From: Ignelater luminosus
Taxonomy: Eukaryota > Arthropoda > Insecta > Coleoptera > Elateridae
Assembly (NCBI GenBank): GCA_011009095.1
Contig: VTPC01000674.1
Location: 1-64,000 of the forward strand
Direction of reading: 5' to 3'
Length of the DNA stretch: 64,000 nucleotides
Position numbers and translations under genes: made by a program. Positions within the stretch are counted from its first letter, which is position 1, and the number at the start of each line of letters is the position of its first letter. The notes below the pieces were generated by a model. That model had not been told where the DNA came from. It was given only the letters and a program-made list of their open reading frames with translations, and made no database searches. This document shows, piece by piece, positions 37,801-46,738 of the stretch.

Positions 37801-38821
37801 TGAAAACATCCATAATTTTTAAAGAACTAACAACAGGATGAAGGAAAAACCTAAAATTTTTTCATAGATCAGTAAATTAATATAAATATTCTGAAACTAA
37901 AGTTTAATTAACATTTCCTCTTTTTATGATGTTGTATTGGTCAACATCCAAGTATTCCTGAAACTGCTGTTATGTTTTTATCAAGTGTAATATATTTAAC
38001 TAATATTTACTCCAATACTTACGAAGTGTTATTACTAATCAATCAACTGCAAAAAATTTAATTTATGGAAAGGTTCACACTTAGTCCTCCTATCTATAAA
38101 CATTTATAAGAACAGATTGGTTTTTTCCAACAAAATTACAATACTCACCCAAAAATGTACCTAAGAAACAAAAGTTTGAACATGGATATAAAGGAATAAT
38201 CTACCTATTTCTCAATTTCAGAGTTCCTAAACACCTAACTGATTATGAAATGAACCAACACAAATCTGAACGAAAAAGAAATACAACTGCACTTACGTAG
38301 ATATGCCTCCTCCTGTTCTTTGCTGAGGTTGCATGGTAATATTGTTGGCATTCCTGGAATAAAAATCTTTTCATGTTCTCCCCCAGCCCAACGGGATCTC
38401 CTTCGTCTCTTTCTCTCTTCATCAGCACTTAGTTCTGAAACCATATATTCTAGAAACATTAATTACAAATGCAATAGTATTTACCTTGTGATCCTGTACT
38501 GTCATTACTTAGATCTCCATTTTTTTGGGCAACCAATGCTGCATAATTTCTTGTGGCAGCAATTGTAGCCAAAGTTTCAGCCAATAATTTGTTACCATCA
38601 GGCTCGGCAGCCTTTTCAGGAGTTCTTTCTCTGTTTCTACTTCTACTTCTACTTCTTTTATCTCGATCCCTTCTTTCACGATCTCGATCTCTATCACGGT
38701 GCCTTTCACGATCTCTACTTCGTCTTCTTCGATCCCTATCTCGATCTCGATCACGGTCCCTATCTCGCCCTCTGTCACGGTCTCTGTCTCTGCTTCTATC
38801 TCTATGCCGAGACGAACCCAT
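16878..38821 (-). CDS. SF1: Splicing factor 1 (branchpoint-binding protein SF1/BBP)
   Basis: Eight exons: 38821..38485, 38434..38297, 37517..37442, 32972..32820, 31273..31167, 31112..30946, 30635..30477, 17513..16878, giving 590 residues. Domains in order: an RD/RS repeat tail (residues 2-75); the U2AF-ligand motif KRRRRSRW; the helix-hairpin region; the SPSPEP phosphorylation motif; a KH-QUA2 domain with the [11 protein letters not shown] loop and [20 protein letters not shown]; two CCHC zinc knuckles ([14 protein letters not shown] and [14 protein letters not shown]); and a Pro/Gly/Met-rich tail rich in PPPPPG that ends in [12 protein letters not shown]1 recognises the intron branchpoint and binds U2AF65 during early spliceosome assembly in the nucleus. 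Large introns (13 kb, 4.5 kb) are filled with mobile DNA. The start is the first ATG before the RD repeat. Confidence 0.95.
18224..18780. repeat. Palindromic array of a 100-140 bp unit (two direct, two inverted copies)
   Basis: A unit containing GCCTACCATGGATCAG, TCAGGCTTGTCGAGAGGGT and ACTGAGTCTAG, then TTATGAGCATTTT, is present twice forward (about 18235-18362 and 18385-18475) and twice reversed (about 18535-18680 and 18686-18775). The axis lies near 18510 and contains AACCTAACCTAACC, two and a half copies of the insect telomere motif CCTAA. No coding sequence. Confidence 0.65.
18886..19300 (+). pseudogene. Degenerate Tc1/mariner-like transposase fragment
   Basis: The first frame reads [19 protein letters not shown], then [20 protein letters not shown]. 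After a break, VVREFLDN and later [20 protein letters not shown] appear in another frame. This order (YLxxLxxxxxPxIxE, then RxFLD, then [15 protein letters not shown]) is that of the C-terminal catalytic half of insect mariner-like transposases. Frameshifts and stops mark it as dead. Confidence 0.6.
19757..20052 (-). other. Possible 3' part of an unrecognised retroposon-like unit
   Basis: A 50-codon charged frame (20052..19900, [15 protein letters not shown], later [14 protein letters not shown]) precedes an (AAT)n run at 19757-19772 as read on the minus strand. The low-complexity tail recalls LINE-like 3' ends, but no reverse transcriptase is present and the flank up to 21540 is T-rich noise. 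I do not recognise it. It could equally be chance. Confidence 0.2.
22389..23667 (+). mobile_element. Tc1/mariner element, complete ends, inactivated transposase
   Basis: TA dinucleotides flank terminal inverted repeats that start AGGCCTGGTT and end ATTTACAC (about 26 bp, one mismatch), giving a 1279-bp element. The transposase frame is recognisable from about 22542 to 23540: a helix-turn-helix part broken by stops, then an open stretch 22770-23357 with [11 protein letters not shown], the motif [10 protein letters not shown], and LFWPDLTP. Two adjacent in-frame stops (23358-23363) follow PELRSV. The same frame then continues [16 protein letters not shown] to a final stop near 23538. The acidic residue after the second catalytic block appears lost. 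Dead copy. Confidence 0.8.
23850..24277 (+). promoter_or_regulatory. CpG-containing promoter/5' region of the nested gene
   Basis: A locally GC- and CpG-rich patch (about 23990-24070, with GCCGGCG motifs, and again 24220-24260) stands out from the AT-rich intron and lies directly upstream of the ATG at 24278. It is consistent with an active promoter. No TATA box is evident. Confidence 0.4.
24278..25460 (+). CDS. ZSWIM3 N-terminal-domain protein with AT-hook-like and BESS-like segments, nested antisense in SF1 intron
   Basis: Four exons: 24278..24576, 24661..24760, 24983..25088, 25147..25460, giving 272 residues. All junctions are GT-AG and keep frame. Residues about 25-130 match the ZSWIM3_N pattern: [65 protein letters not shown]. 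This DNA-binding-type domain is related to FAR1/MULE transposase N termini. Next comes [10 protein letters not shown] (AT-hook-like), an acidic stretch, and a C-terminal [17 protein letters not shown] segment resembling BESS motifs. There is no SWIM finger or DDE core, so it looks like a domesticated or partial transposon gene or a small transcription-factor-like protein. An AATAAA at 25608 and a CpG-rich 5' flank support expression. Function unknown. Confidence 0.7.
25608..25613 (+). promoter_or_regulatory. Polyadenylation signal of the nested ZSWIM3-N gene
   Basis: AATAAA 148 bp after the nested gene's stop codon, on the same strand. Confidence 0.5.
26753..27494. mobile_element. TA-flanked foldback element, 742 bp
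   Basis: CAGGGTGTTTCATTAATAAT at the left end and ATTATTAATAAAACACCCTG at the right end are inverted copies flanked by TA. The arms extend about 125 bp, including a second CAGGGTGTT inside each arm. The roughly 480-bp centre has no open frame. The ends and TA target fit a non-autonomous Tc1/mariner-superfamily element. Confidence 0.8.
27516..28134. mobile_element. Foldback element inserted into the preceding palindrome, 12-bp duplication
   Basis: The flanks carry CAAGATAAGGAT at 27504-27515 and again at 28135-28146. The arms of about 90 bp are inverted (TTAAATTGTTTTCTCTTCGG against CCGAAGAGAAAACAATTTAA), including AAGTAAAGATGAAGTC. The middle is AT-rich with no frame. The left extreme has about 30 bp beyond the paired arm, so the exact left end is uncertain. 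Confidence 0.65.
28506..28690 (-). pseudogene. Mariner-like transposase C-terminal fragment at the palindrome centre
   Basis: The minus strand reads [20 protein letters not shown], then [10 protein letters not shown]. This is the (W/P)PA(R)SPDLxxxDFFLWGxxK block next to the last catalytic residue of mariner-family transposases. About 60 codons survive, and no other transposase domains are nearby. Confidence 0.65.
29333..30133. mobile_element. Foldback built from an inverted duplication of a mariner 3' end
   Basis: TA-flanked ends CAGGGTGGCTGAAAAATCGT and ACGATTTTTCAGCCACCCCG are inverted. The arms are about 390 bp, so almost the whole 801 bp folds on itself. Each arm also has an inner CCCTGTATA/TACAGGG motif (29511, 29972). 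Both arms encode the same transposase tail: plus strand near 29595-29700 ([13 protein letters not shown], stop, GFLKDHV) and minus strand 29903-29720 ([19 protein letters not shown]). Neither is full length. Confidence 0.75.
31533..31928. repeat. MITE with terminal inverted repeats of about 45 bp
   Basis: GTGGGTTTATACAGCTTTCC at the left and GGACAGCTGTATAAACCCAC at the right are inverted, and matching continues through TTAACTTTAATTTTAAA. Located in the SF1 intron between exons 4 and 5. Non-coding. Confidence 0.7.
32229..32512. repeat. Palindrome/foldback with arms of about 135 bp
   Basis: CTGACACAATGTTAAATTTG at the left matches inverted CAAATTTAACACCGTGTCAG at the right. The central part pairs at AATTTGACAAAGGAATATTTAGAACAT, interrupted by a few mismatches. 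No frame. In the SF1 intron between exons 4 and 5. Confidence 0.65.
33800..35105. mobile_element. Older palindromic element, interrupted by a foldback insertion
   Basis: The left arm is split into 33800-33865 and 34706-about 34800. Its blocks TTTGGCTTAAAATAAGG, TATCTGATCTTGCTTCCTTG and ATTCTTCAAAG recur inverted and in order in 34885-35105 (CTTCAAAGA..., CAAGGAAGCAAAATCAGATA, CCTTATTTTAAGCCAAA). Arms about 170 bp, diverged. No coding capacity. Outer limits approximate. Confidence 0.6.
33866..34705. mobile_element. Three-unit foldback element, 840 bp, TA target
   Basis: The ends CAGGGTCGCTAAAAAGTATG and CATACTTTTTAGCAACCCTG are inverted and flanked by TA. Inside, a unit of about 250-290 bp beginning AAAAGTATGGAAACACGCT occurs three times: forward at 33876-34160, forward at 34170-34405 and inverted at 34420-34700. 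Each unit carries an internal CCTGTA(C/T)ATGACCCC or equivalent, as if built by repeated end duplications. No open frame of note. Confidence 0.75.
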
Positions 38822-39970
38822 TCTTTATACAAATATAGTATTTATATAACAACTTTTTAAAATGATAAGCGTCTATGTTGCGATGAGTTCACTAAATAGT
38901 AACAGCTGTATTCTGCTTCGTACTTCCACTTTGACAATATGGCTTACAAATTGACAAATTCCTATAAAAGTAACGCTTGCGTATAAGCATGTATAAGAAA
39001 CATGTAGAACAGTGTTGCCGATGTTAAAAGCATAATCATCTATAGTATGTTCAGGCACAGTAAATAAGATAATTTTTTAGCAAATATCTAGTAAGCCGTG
39101 AACTTTTTTGAAAAAACAAAGCATAAATAAACTGATCTCCAAAATAACCAAAACTTTTCTAATTCAACCGACTTCGTATCTCTTACAATTTCCGAGATCC
39201 CAATAGTGAGCATCAAAATGTATACACGCTGTATATAGGACTTTAAAGCTACCGTTGATCATTCTCTTCTCCGCCTTTTTGATCCATTTTGTCTTCTGTA
39301 GGTTGATGACTTTCGCTAATAAGAACTAAACTAAATTTAAACTAGCACAAATTGCCCAGTGGATTTACATGTTCATTACTTACTGCCATTTTACATTTAT
39401 CGATAAAATAATTGATTGGTTGATTTGTCGTAAAGTGCTGAGCATAAATGCTTGATTGTGTCCAGGAATAGTAATCACTAATTGCTTGCTTGCTCTTGGA
39501 CGACTATTAAATACTCTAACCTAAAAGTGTGAGGTTATCTTATGTCTAACCTCAAATACAAACAGCAGCAGAATAGAGAACGTGTGCGTGACTTACCCTG
39601 AGAAGTACAGTTCGTCTTTCTCATATTAATTACAATTTACAAACCACGTTTTTAACCATTATTAATCTTTAAGTTATTTTAATTTATTAATACAATACTG
39701 CAATTAATGAAGGATGAATAATATGGATTGTAATTGATAAGAAGGAGACACGTTGTGCCCCCAAGGTACACGTCGTCAATACAAAAACACCTTGGGTGCA
39801 AGAGCAGTAATCACGATGACGCGATTCCAATGAAAAAGTTTCTAATTGGCTGATCTACTACTCCTGAACACAACTGCTGCAATACCACTAGCAAACGAAT
39901 CATTACAAGAGCAGTTATCATGATTACACGCTACTGTCAGAGAAGAAAGCACTTTTAAAAGAGGTGTAAG

Positions 39971-40480
39971 TAGACATTGGAAGTAACGCGTTGCATGTAA
40001 CGCGTTACTTGTAATTAATTACATTTTTCAGTAACGCTAGAAGTAACGCGTTACTTTCTAAAGACGCAGTAAAGTAATTGTAACTAATTACAAAAAGCGT
40101 GTAACGGTAACGACTTCAGGTCGTTACCTTTTGCGTTACTTGAATAATCGATTTTCAAATGTAGTTTTGATGATGTTCAGAAAATACATGCTTTCATGTT
40201 GTGTAATTCTAAGAGTTGTACAGTAAACTTATACAAAGAAAAATTAGTTAGAATCATCTTGAATTTTGATGGGTTTTAAAAAGTGTTTCTTTATTTTCTT
40301 TATAGAATCAAAGTAACTGACAGTAACGGTAAAGTAACTTAATTACATATTTGCAGGAACTGTAACGGTAACTAGTTACTTTTTAAAACCACGTAACTGT
40401 AATTGTAACTAATTACATTTTTTGATAAGGTAACTGTAACTGTAACTAATTACTTTTTTAAAGTAACTTTCCAATGTCTG
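39971..40480. repeat. hAT-like MITE with 8-bp target duplication
   Basis: The 510-bp element is bounded by GGTGTAAG at 39963-39970 and again at 40481-40488. Ends TAGACATTGGAAGTAAC and GTAACTTTCCAATGTCTG are inverted. Many copies of GTAAC/GTTAC with AATTAC fill the subterminal regions, the pattern known from hAT elements whose transposase binds subterminal repeats. No open frame. Confidence 0.85.
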
Positions 40481-40507
40481 GGTGTAAGTCTCATGCGCTT
40501 TATACCG

Positions 40508-40911
40508 TGAGAGCAACAAAAATCCAAGTCAAAGATACCCATAGATTCTGAATTTCTTGTCTTTGATAGTTTCATATCAATTAAAATGTAAAACTATTAA
40601 AATAGCACACGTGATATTTAAATTTTATTTAGGTTATTTTTTAAGTGATTACAGTAAAATTAATTATAATTATAGTAATTTACAAAACTATGAATTTAAA
40701 AATGTTAACAGAGAAACATAAAATTTTCATGTTAGAATCTTATTTTCGTAATAGTATCAAGAATGAAAGTGGCAAATGAGAATAATCAATAATCAAACTG
40801 ATTATGACATTTAAAAGTTTAATGTTTGAATTCATAATTTAAGAATTATTCTAATAAGACAATCATTTAAAATTCCAAGGATATCTTTGACTTGGTTTTT
40901 TGTTGCTCTCA
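40508..40911. repeat. MITE with 30-bp inverted ends
   Basis: GAGAGCAACAAAAATCCAAG at the left and CTTGGTTTTTTGTTGCTCTC at the right are inverted, and matching continues into TCAAAGATA. About 400 bp, non-coding, 20-30 bp from the hAT MITE. Confidence 0.65.
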
Positions 40912-41752
40912 TGCTATTTTCCTATCTTGTGATATTTATAACAATTTCCTAAGTTCAAAACACCTTAAAGCAAAACACAGGTACAGGTTATTCAAAGTAT
41001 TGCCTTCAAATGTCATAGTTTAGAGTTGTGTAAAGAAATGTTAAAGGCAACCAAGAAAATACCCAGAAAATCGACGCAGATTAGAACTTGTTTTGAATTG
41101 ATCAATCTGTTGTCGTAGATAAATCAATCAATCTTTCTGTTTTACACACACCGAGAAATTGAAGGTTACAAAATTAGTCGAGTTACTGGACACCTATTAT
41201 AAAAAAGTAGATATTCTTGTGTAAAGTCGCTGCCATCGGCAACACTGTTCCGAAGTATTTCTATTAATATTTCCTTTTCCGCTACAATTGATGTGATGTT
41301 CACAATTAAATTTAATAATACGTTTTAAATTGGGTTTCGAAGAAACGAGATTGTACTATTTTGCTGTTTAGTTTCGCTTAATTGCACTCAAATATACCTT
41401 AAAAGAATGTTATGAGATTTATTTTGACTTACAAATCGTTATTGTTGAAGTAATAATTACATACTATAAAATAAATAACTTCCTTAATTGTGAACCTCCC
41501 TTTATCTTTATACCAGTTGTCAACTTGTAAACTCCATTTTGTTGTAATACTTGTTTACGTACCCAAAATTTTGCAAATTGCAACTATTTTTCCCACATAA
41601 AGGTAAAAAAAATAACAAGAATGTGTTTTAAACAGCTGTATCTTATTTGATTATAATAATAACAATCCATTTTTAATCTTCAACTATTGATAATTAAAAT
41701 ACGTTGCAGTTCCCGGCGTTTCACGTTCATTAGTTTACTGTAAAGCAGGAAA

Positions 41753-44700
41753 ATGTCCGGGGCGGGAGATCAAGAAGAAGATTGTATTGTGAAGTTAAGA
41801 GGCTTACCATGGTCTGCAACAACAGATGATGTTATCAAATTTTTCAAAGATTGTACAATTTTGGGCGGAAAAGCAGGTGTACACATGACAACTTCTAGAG
41901 AAGGAAGACCGAGTGGTGAAGCTTTTGTTGAATTTCAAAGTGCTGAAGATGTGCATCGTGCAATCAAACGAGATAGAGATCATATGGGAAATAGGTATAT
42001 CGAAGGCAAGTATTACTTGAGCAAGCAGTTTTCTTCTACTATATGGCATTCTTCTTTTTTTATAGTATTCAAAGTTAACAGAGCTGAGATGGACTGGGTT
42101 ATAAAAAGATGTGCTCCAATGAATGGTTCCGATGAAGATGGATGTGTTCGTTTGAGAGGACTTCCATTTGGATGTTCCAAGGAAGAAATAGCCCAATTCT
42201 TCACAGGTATTTTTTAGATTTTTTTTGTTTTTTGTGTTTTGCTAACAAAATTAAATGTAAATTGAATTTCGCTTTGGTTACATTTATAAGAACACTGATA
42301 GATTTTGATAACAGAATTGTTTTATATTTTTATATTTTATAATTTTGTTCAGATATTACATTGTTTCTGATTTAATACTAATTTATTTATAACGTATTCA
42401 ATAAATATGTTTTTATAGTGTGTGTAGGTTAAACCAAATACTTCTAAAAGGTGCAAGCAAGTTTGATTTGTGGTTAATCATACTGATTTTCAAGTGGTTC
42501 TGTGTAGTAATTTAATATACAGGCATATTTTTATTATAAACTTGAAGTAACTAGTACATCATTAGACTTCCCCTTTAAAATTGCGGATTAAGTTGGTAAT
42601 ACCAAATTTTAAAGAGAATACAGTTTTTGGGAAATCAATAAATAACAAACATTTCCATTTATTGCTTACTAATTTGTTTCTCATTTAAATAATGAGATTT
42701 TAATTTTTAATCAAATCTCTTTTATTGAAGAGAGTGCTGTAGATTTGCAATAATTTGCAGCAATCTTTTGAAAAAATACTGGCCTTCATTAATTGATCGT
42801 AAAACTTTTAGCAGGTAACTTACAATCTTCAAAGCGAAAAGGTTAAAATAAGAAATCAATTTTTAATATTAGTTGAATATCTAGGCCTATATCAATTACA
42901 ATGAATTGCTTCGACAGTCTGATGATAGTGTACTTGAAGTCAGTATTTTTAATTTATCATTAGAATGTAAGGCAACTTCATGTTAATTTGTGTTTGCATT
43001 CTACTAGTTACCTTTATTGATCATTCTTTTTTTTTATATGTGTATAACTCGAATCTTTTACTAAACTTTTGTAAATTGAGTTTATTTTTCAAAAATTTAA
43101 ATAGTAAGCAGTGTTCTTATAAGTATAATCAAGATGTTATTTCATTGATGTTCTTGTTTATTAATTGTCCTAGTGCGTTGTAATATGCTGTTTTGAGTTA
43201 AAGGGCTGATTGGGTTGTTTGGGTAGGGTTGGAGATAGTGCCCAACGGAATAACCCTTCTGACTGACTGCTCGGGGAGAAGTTCTGGGGAGGCTTACGTT
43301 CAGTTTGTTAACAAAGAAGTGGCAGAGAAAGCTCTGCTGAAACACCGGGAAAAGATAGGACACAGGTGGGGTCTGGGAGGGTGGGTCACCTCCTTATTTG
43401 CTTCCCTGTACTTTTCTTTAAATGAATTCTTGTTATGTCTTGCGATAAAAATATGTTTTTGTTTATTTCTTTTTGCTATTATTATCTTGAAAATACAGGA
43501 AACTACTTATCAAATTATTTTCTTTCAAAACATTATTTTGATTAATATTTAATTTATCAATCTTCTTAACTGTATTATTTATAAACACTGTTTTGGTTGC
43601 GGGACATAATGAGAATGGTTTGATGGTAAGTTATTTAGGGAATATTAAAATATTTATTTTCTTACGTATAAAACCATATGTACAAAACTAAAAACAAATA
43701 AGTTTCTTCCTTTAGGTTGCTTCTATGCATATGACTTTTATTGCTTATCACTGGATGACAAATTATTGCACAATCTAAAAACACTAAACAGCAATTGCAT
43801 CTGTTTATGAAAACCTAGTAACTCTTATTAGGTTTTAAACTTTTACAGCAGAAATGGTACTTGTTAAAGTGCCACAATATTTTTTAATTCTGTTGCAGTA
43901 TGCACAGCGATTGTTTTATATCTATAAATATAAATTCAATAAAAGTTATAATTCTATTATAGTATATAAAGAAATAAAGTCTGTTATATGCAATATTAGG
44001 CATAGAGGTGAGGTATTGTTCAACAGTTTTTGTAAAACCGCTTTTGAAGATATTAAAACCAATTTAGTTTTTTCGATTTGAAGTTACAAATGTCAGTTAA
44101 ATTTGATTATTGTCAAAATCTAATTCCAAATGCTCCTCATTTAATTTAAATAAAATCTGGACTGCAACAGGTTTAAAAGTAGTTTTAAACGTTTTCGATT
44201 TTGTTAATTAAATAACAGTCATGGCTGTTATAACTGGCATTCCAATCGAGCAGGCAGTGCCGATATGCCTGCTTTAACATGTAGGTTTTACGAAAAAAAA
44301 ATTTTTTTATCAACGTTTTACATTAGTTTATTTTTCATGCTAATGTTATCATTCTAGTGATATTATCATTTTATGTGAATTGTTTACTTATAATATATAT
44401 ATTTATATGTACATGCATACATAACCCAACAGCAATATTTTATTGTTTGGTAACATGCAACAAAAGTCACTAGCACAAAAGCTGCCTTATGGTGCAGTTG
44501 GATTTATATAAAACAAAAAATAAACACAAATTACATCATTTGTTTTCATATGCATATTAGATTTTTGTTTTTCTTATTGTGAGGTTATTAATATTTTGAA
44601 GAGGGCTTTTATTTATATCTATGTATATCCTTAAATAATAAAACGCCTAGTTAGATATTATCAGAAAACTTCCAGTATTATTAGTTTCTGATTTTTTTTA

Positions 44701-46182
44701 GTTAATGTACATAGGGTTTCTTGAGATATTATTTATTATACATAATTATATTTTAATTGGAATTTTTCTAACCAGTTTCATACAATTTCTTTTAAATTAA
44801 AAGTAGTATTTGTTGAATTTCCGGGGTTTGCTAATTGACTAAATTTTACAATAATTAGAAATTATTTATTTTTCTGCAAATATCTTCGTAAATTAGAAAA
44901 CAAAAACAGATTTGATATTTTAGACTATAATTAAAATGTATTTCGTGAATCTTATTGCTATTCAGATTGTAAAATCAAATTAAAATAAAAATTCACAACC
45001 ATAATATGACTGTTTAACAGGTACATAGAAATATTCCGAAGTAGTTTATCTGAAGTACATGGAGTACTAGGAATCAATAACAGACGTATGGGAGGAGGAG
45101 GTGGTGGTTCTGGTATTGGTTATAATTCTCGTCCAAGTCCATATGATCGTGGTGATAGATATGGTAATATGAACAGGTTCCAGCCTCGAGGTTCTCGCAG
45201 TTTCAAAGGTGCTTTTATTAATAGTAGCATGTCAGGTAATTCCCATGTACCTTTACTTCCTTCTTAAATTGTTTAAAACCTAAATTTGATGTTGTGTCAC
45301 TAAGGAGTTTTTGCAAACCATGTTTTATGATACAACCAGTCAGACGACTAGTTGCTAGGTGATAATGTTACTTTATACAGTAGAACCTCCATAACTTGGA
45401 ATCCAAGGGGCGCGATTATTAGTTCGAGTTATAGAAAATACGAGTTACGGAAAATTACGTGCAATTGGTATTCAAGTGCAAGGGAACGCAATAAATTTTG
45501 AGTTGAAAAGAAATTCGAGATACAGAAGTTCGACTTATGGGGGTTCCACTGTATTTAATATACATTATGCAAAAACTCAATTGTATAACAGTATCTTAAA
45601 ATGACTTGAATACTGACTTATATTTTTCAGATAGGAAATTTTCTGATTTTGGTGGTTTTGATAATCATCCAAGTCCTTGGGCAAATAATTCTAATCACAA
45701 TGGAGATATGGGGGGTAATCATAGCCCATATGGTGGAAATGGTTGGGGAAGTCCTGGAGATCACCATCGAGGTGGTAGTGGAATTCACTGTGTTCATATG
45801 CGAGGATTGCCATTTAAAGCTAATCAAATGGATATTGCTGATGTATGTTTTAACTCATTTTGTAGTAATCTCTTATTCTAATCATGTTCTTTTATAGTTC
45901 TTTAGACCAATAATACCAGTAGCAATTCGTCTTCTTCAAGATAGCTCTGGTCGAGCATCAGGCGAGGCCGATGTGGAATTTGCAACACATGAAGATGCTA
46001 TGAGAGCTATGACAAAAGATAAAGGTCATATGCAACATCGCTACATTGAATTGTTCTTGAATTCTTCACCTGGCGGTGGAGGAGGTGGTGGCATGGGTGG
46101 CATGGGCGGTGGAGGAGGTAATAGTGGAGGTGGATATTTAAATTATGGTGGTTATGGGGGCCCAGGTAGAAGACGATTCTAA
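41753..46182 (+). CDS. glo: hnRNP F/H family RNA-binding protein (glorund-type), three quasi-RRMs
   Basis: Six exons: 41753..42005, 42066..42206, 43227..43365, 45021..45235, 45631..45842, 45898..46182, giving 414 residues. qRRM1 starts [13 protein letters not shown], qRRM2 starts [16 protein letters not shown], and qRRM3 starts [16 protein letters not shown]. Gly/Ser/Asn/Arg-rich linkers lie between qRRM2 and qRRM3 ([14 protein letters not shown]) and at the C terminus ([16 protein letters not shown]...GGPGRRRF). hnRNP F/H proteins bind G-tracts and control splicing. Drosophila Glorund is the single family member, also a nanos translational repressor. The order and spacing match. Intron 1 is a 60-nt GC-AG intron. 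Intron 4 holds a pogo MITE. The start ATG is the first in frame. Confidence 0.93.
42006..42065 (+). other. 60-nt GC-AG intron, in frame and stop-free
   Basis: The exon ends ...ATCGAAG and the intron begins GCAAGT, the best-known GC-donor context (AG|GCAAGT). It ends TTTTTTTATAG. Splicing gives [15 protein letters not shown], which matches the hnRNP H linker. Retaining the intron would insert 20 residues without a stop. There is no GT donor nearby that restores the family sequence. Confidence 0.85.
42207..45020 (+). other. hnRNP F/H introns 2 and 3
   Basis: These two introns (42207-43226 and 43366-45020) flank the short exon 43227-43365. They are AT-rich. I see no repeat family or nested gene in them. 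Confidence 0.6.
45378..45551. repeat. pogo-like MITE, 174 bp, in hnRNP F/H intron 4
   Basis: Flanked by TA. Ends CAGTAGAACCTCCATAACTT and AAGTTCGACTTATGGGGGTTCCACTG are inverted with mismatches. Inside are GTTCGAGTTATAGAAAATAC-like segments, as in Tigger/pogo derivatives. It differs from the copy at 10412. Confidence 0.75.
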
Positions 46183-46523
46183 ATCTGCTACATTCAATAC
46201 AAATAACTGTGTGTTTGTTAGATTAGACCTACACCTTATTTTGTTAAAAGATCTGATAGAATTTGGCAGATGAAAATTACTTTGTGCATATGAATGTTGT
46301 ATTATTTAGCAAATATCTCTTTTTATAGCTCACTTGTATTAATCTATAAAATACTTGCATTCTCGATTCTATCAGATTGAATAAGTTTTTATGTTTTATA
46401 TTTTTATACAATGTATAACAACATAATATAACCAATCTATGCTAATTAACTTCAAACACTGAATCATTCAGTAGTTAAAAAAAACCAATGATGATATAAT
46501 GCAGAATTGTTTTAATTATATAA

Positions 46524-46529
46524 AATAAA
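46524..46529 (+). promoter_or_regulatory. Polyadenylation signal candidate, hnRNP F/H gene
   Basis: AATAAA 342 bp after the stop codon, before MITE 46574-46738. Confidence 0.4.
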
Positions 46530-46573
46530 GAAATACATTTTGTCTTTACTTTTTACTTTAATTTTTAAACATA

Positions 46574-46738
46574 TAACCAGTGCTAGGTTATTTTAGGCAA
46601 CGAATTCAGAAACAACTCTCCCCAGAATCCTCACTTTACTCTTGCACATGCAAAATAAATGTACGCACATTACCGTGCCTCACAAAATGGTTGGGGTATT
46701 GGTGAGAATGTAAAACCTAAGACTACCTAACATTGGTT
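46574..46738. repeat. MITE, family A copy 2
   Basis: Ends ATAACCAGTGCTAGGT and ACCTAACATTGGTTAT are inverted. The interior TTTACTCTTGCACATG is shared with the copy at 5684-5849. Confidence 0.65.

Larger units (their letters stand above)
38822..41752. other. Divergent spacer between SF1 and hnRNP F/H genes
   Basis: It contains both promoters and two MITEs (39971-40480, 40508-40911) placed almost side by side. No gene is visible. The stretch 41230-41750 upstream of the hnRNP ATG is AT-rich 5' flank. Confidence 0.5.

Noticed and set aside
38553..38849. Leu/Ser/Arg-rich plus-strand frame
   Set aside because: Antisense of the SF1 RD/RS repeat exon. Low complexity only.
42006..42065. Reading straight through as coding sequence
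   Set aside because: The 20 residues have no counterpart in hnRNP F/H proteins, and the borders fit a GC-AG intron that restores the conserved [13 protein letters not shown] join.
41804..42196. 130-codon minus-strand frame
   Set aside because: Antisense of the first two hnRNP F/H exons. No family resemblance.
43854..44081. 75-codon plus-strand frame in hnRNP F/H intron 3
   Set aside because: No recognised motif and no splice support.
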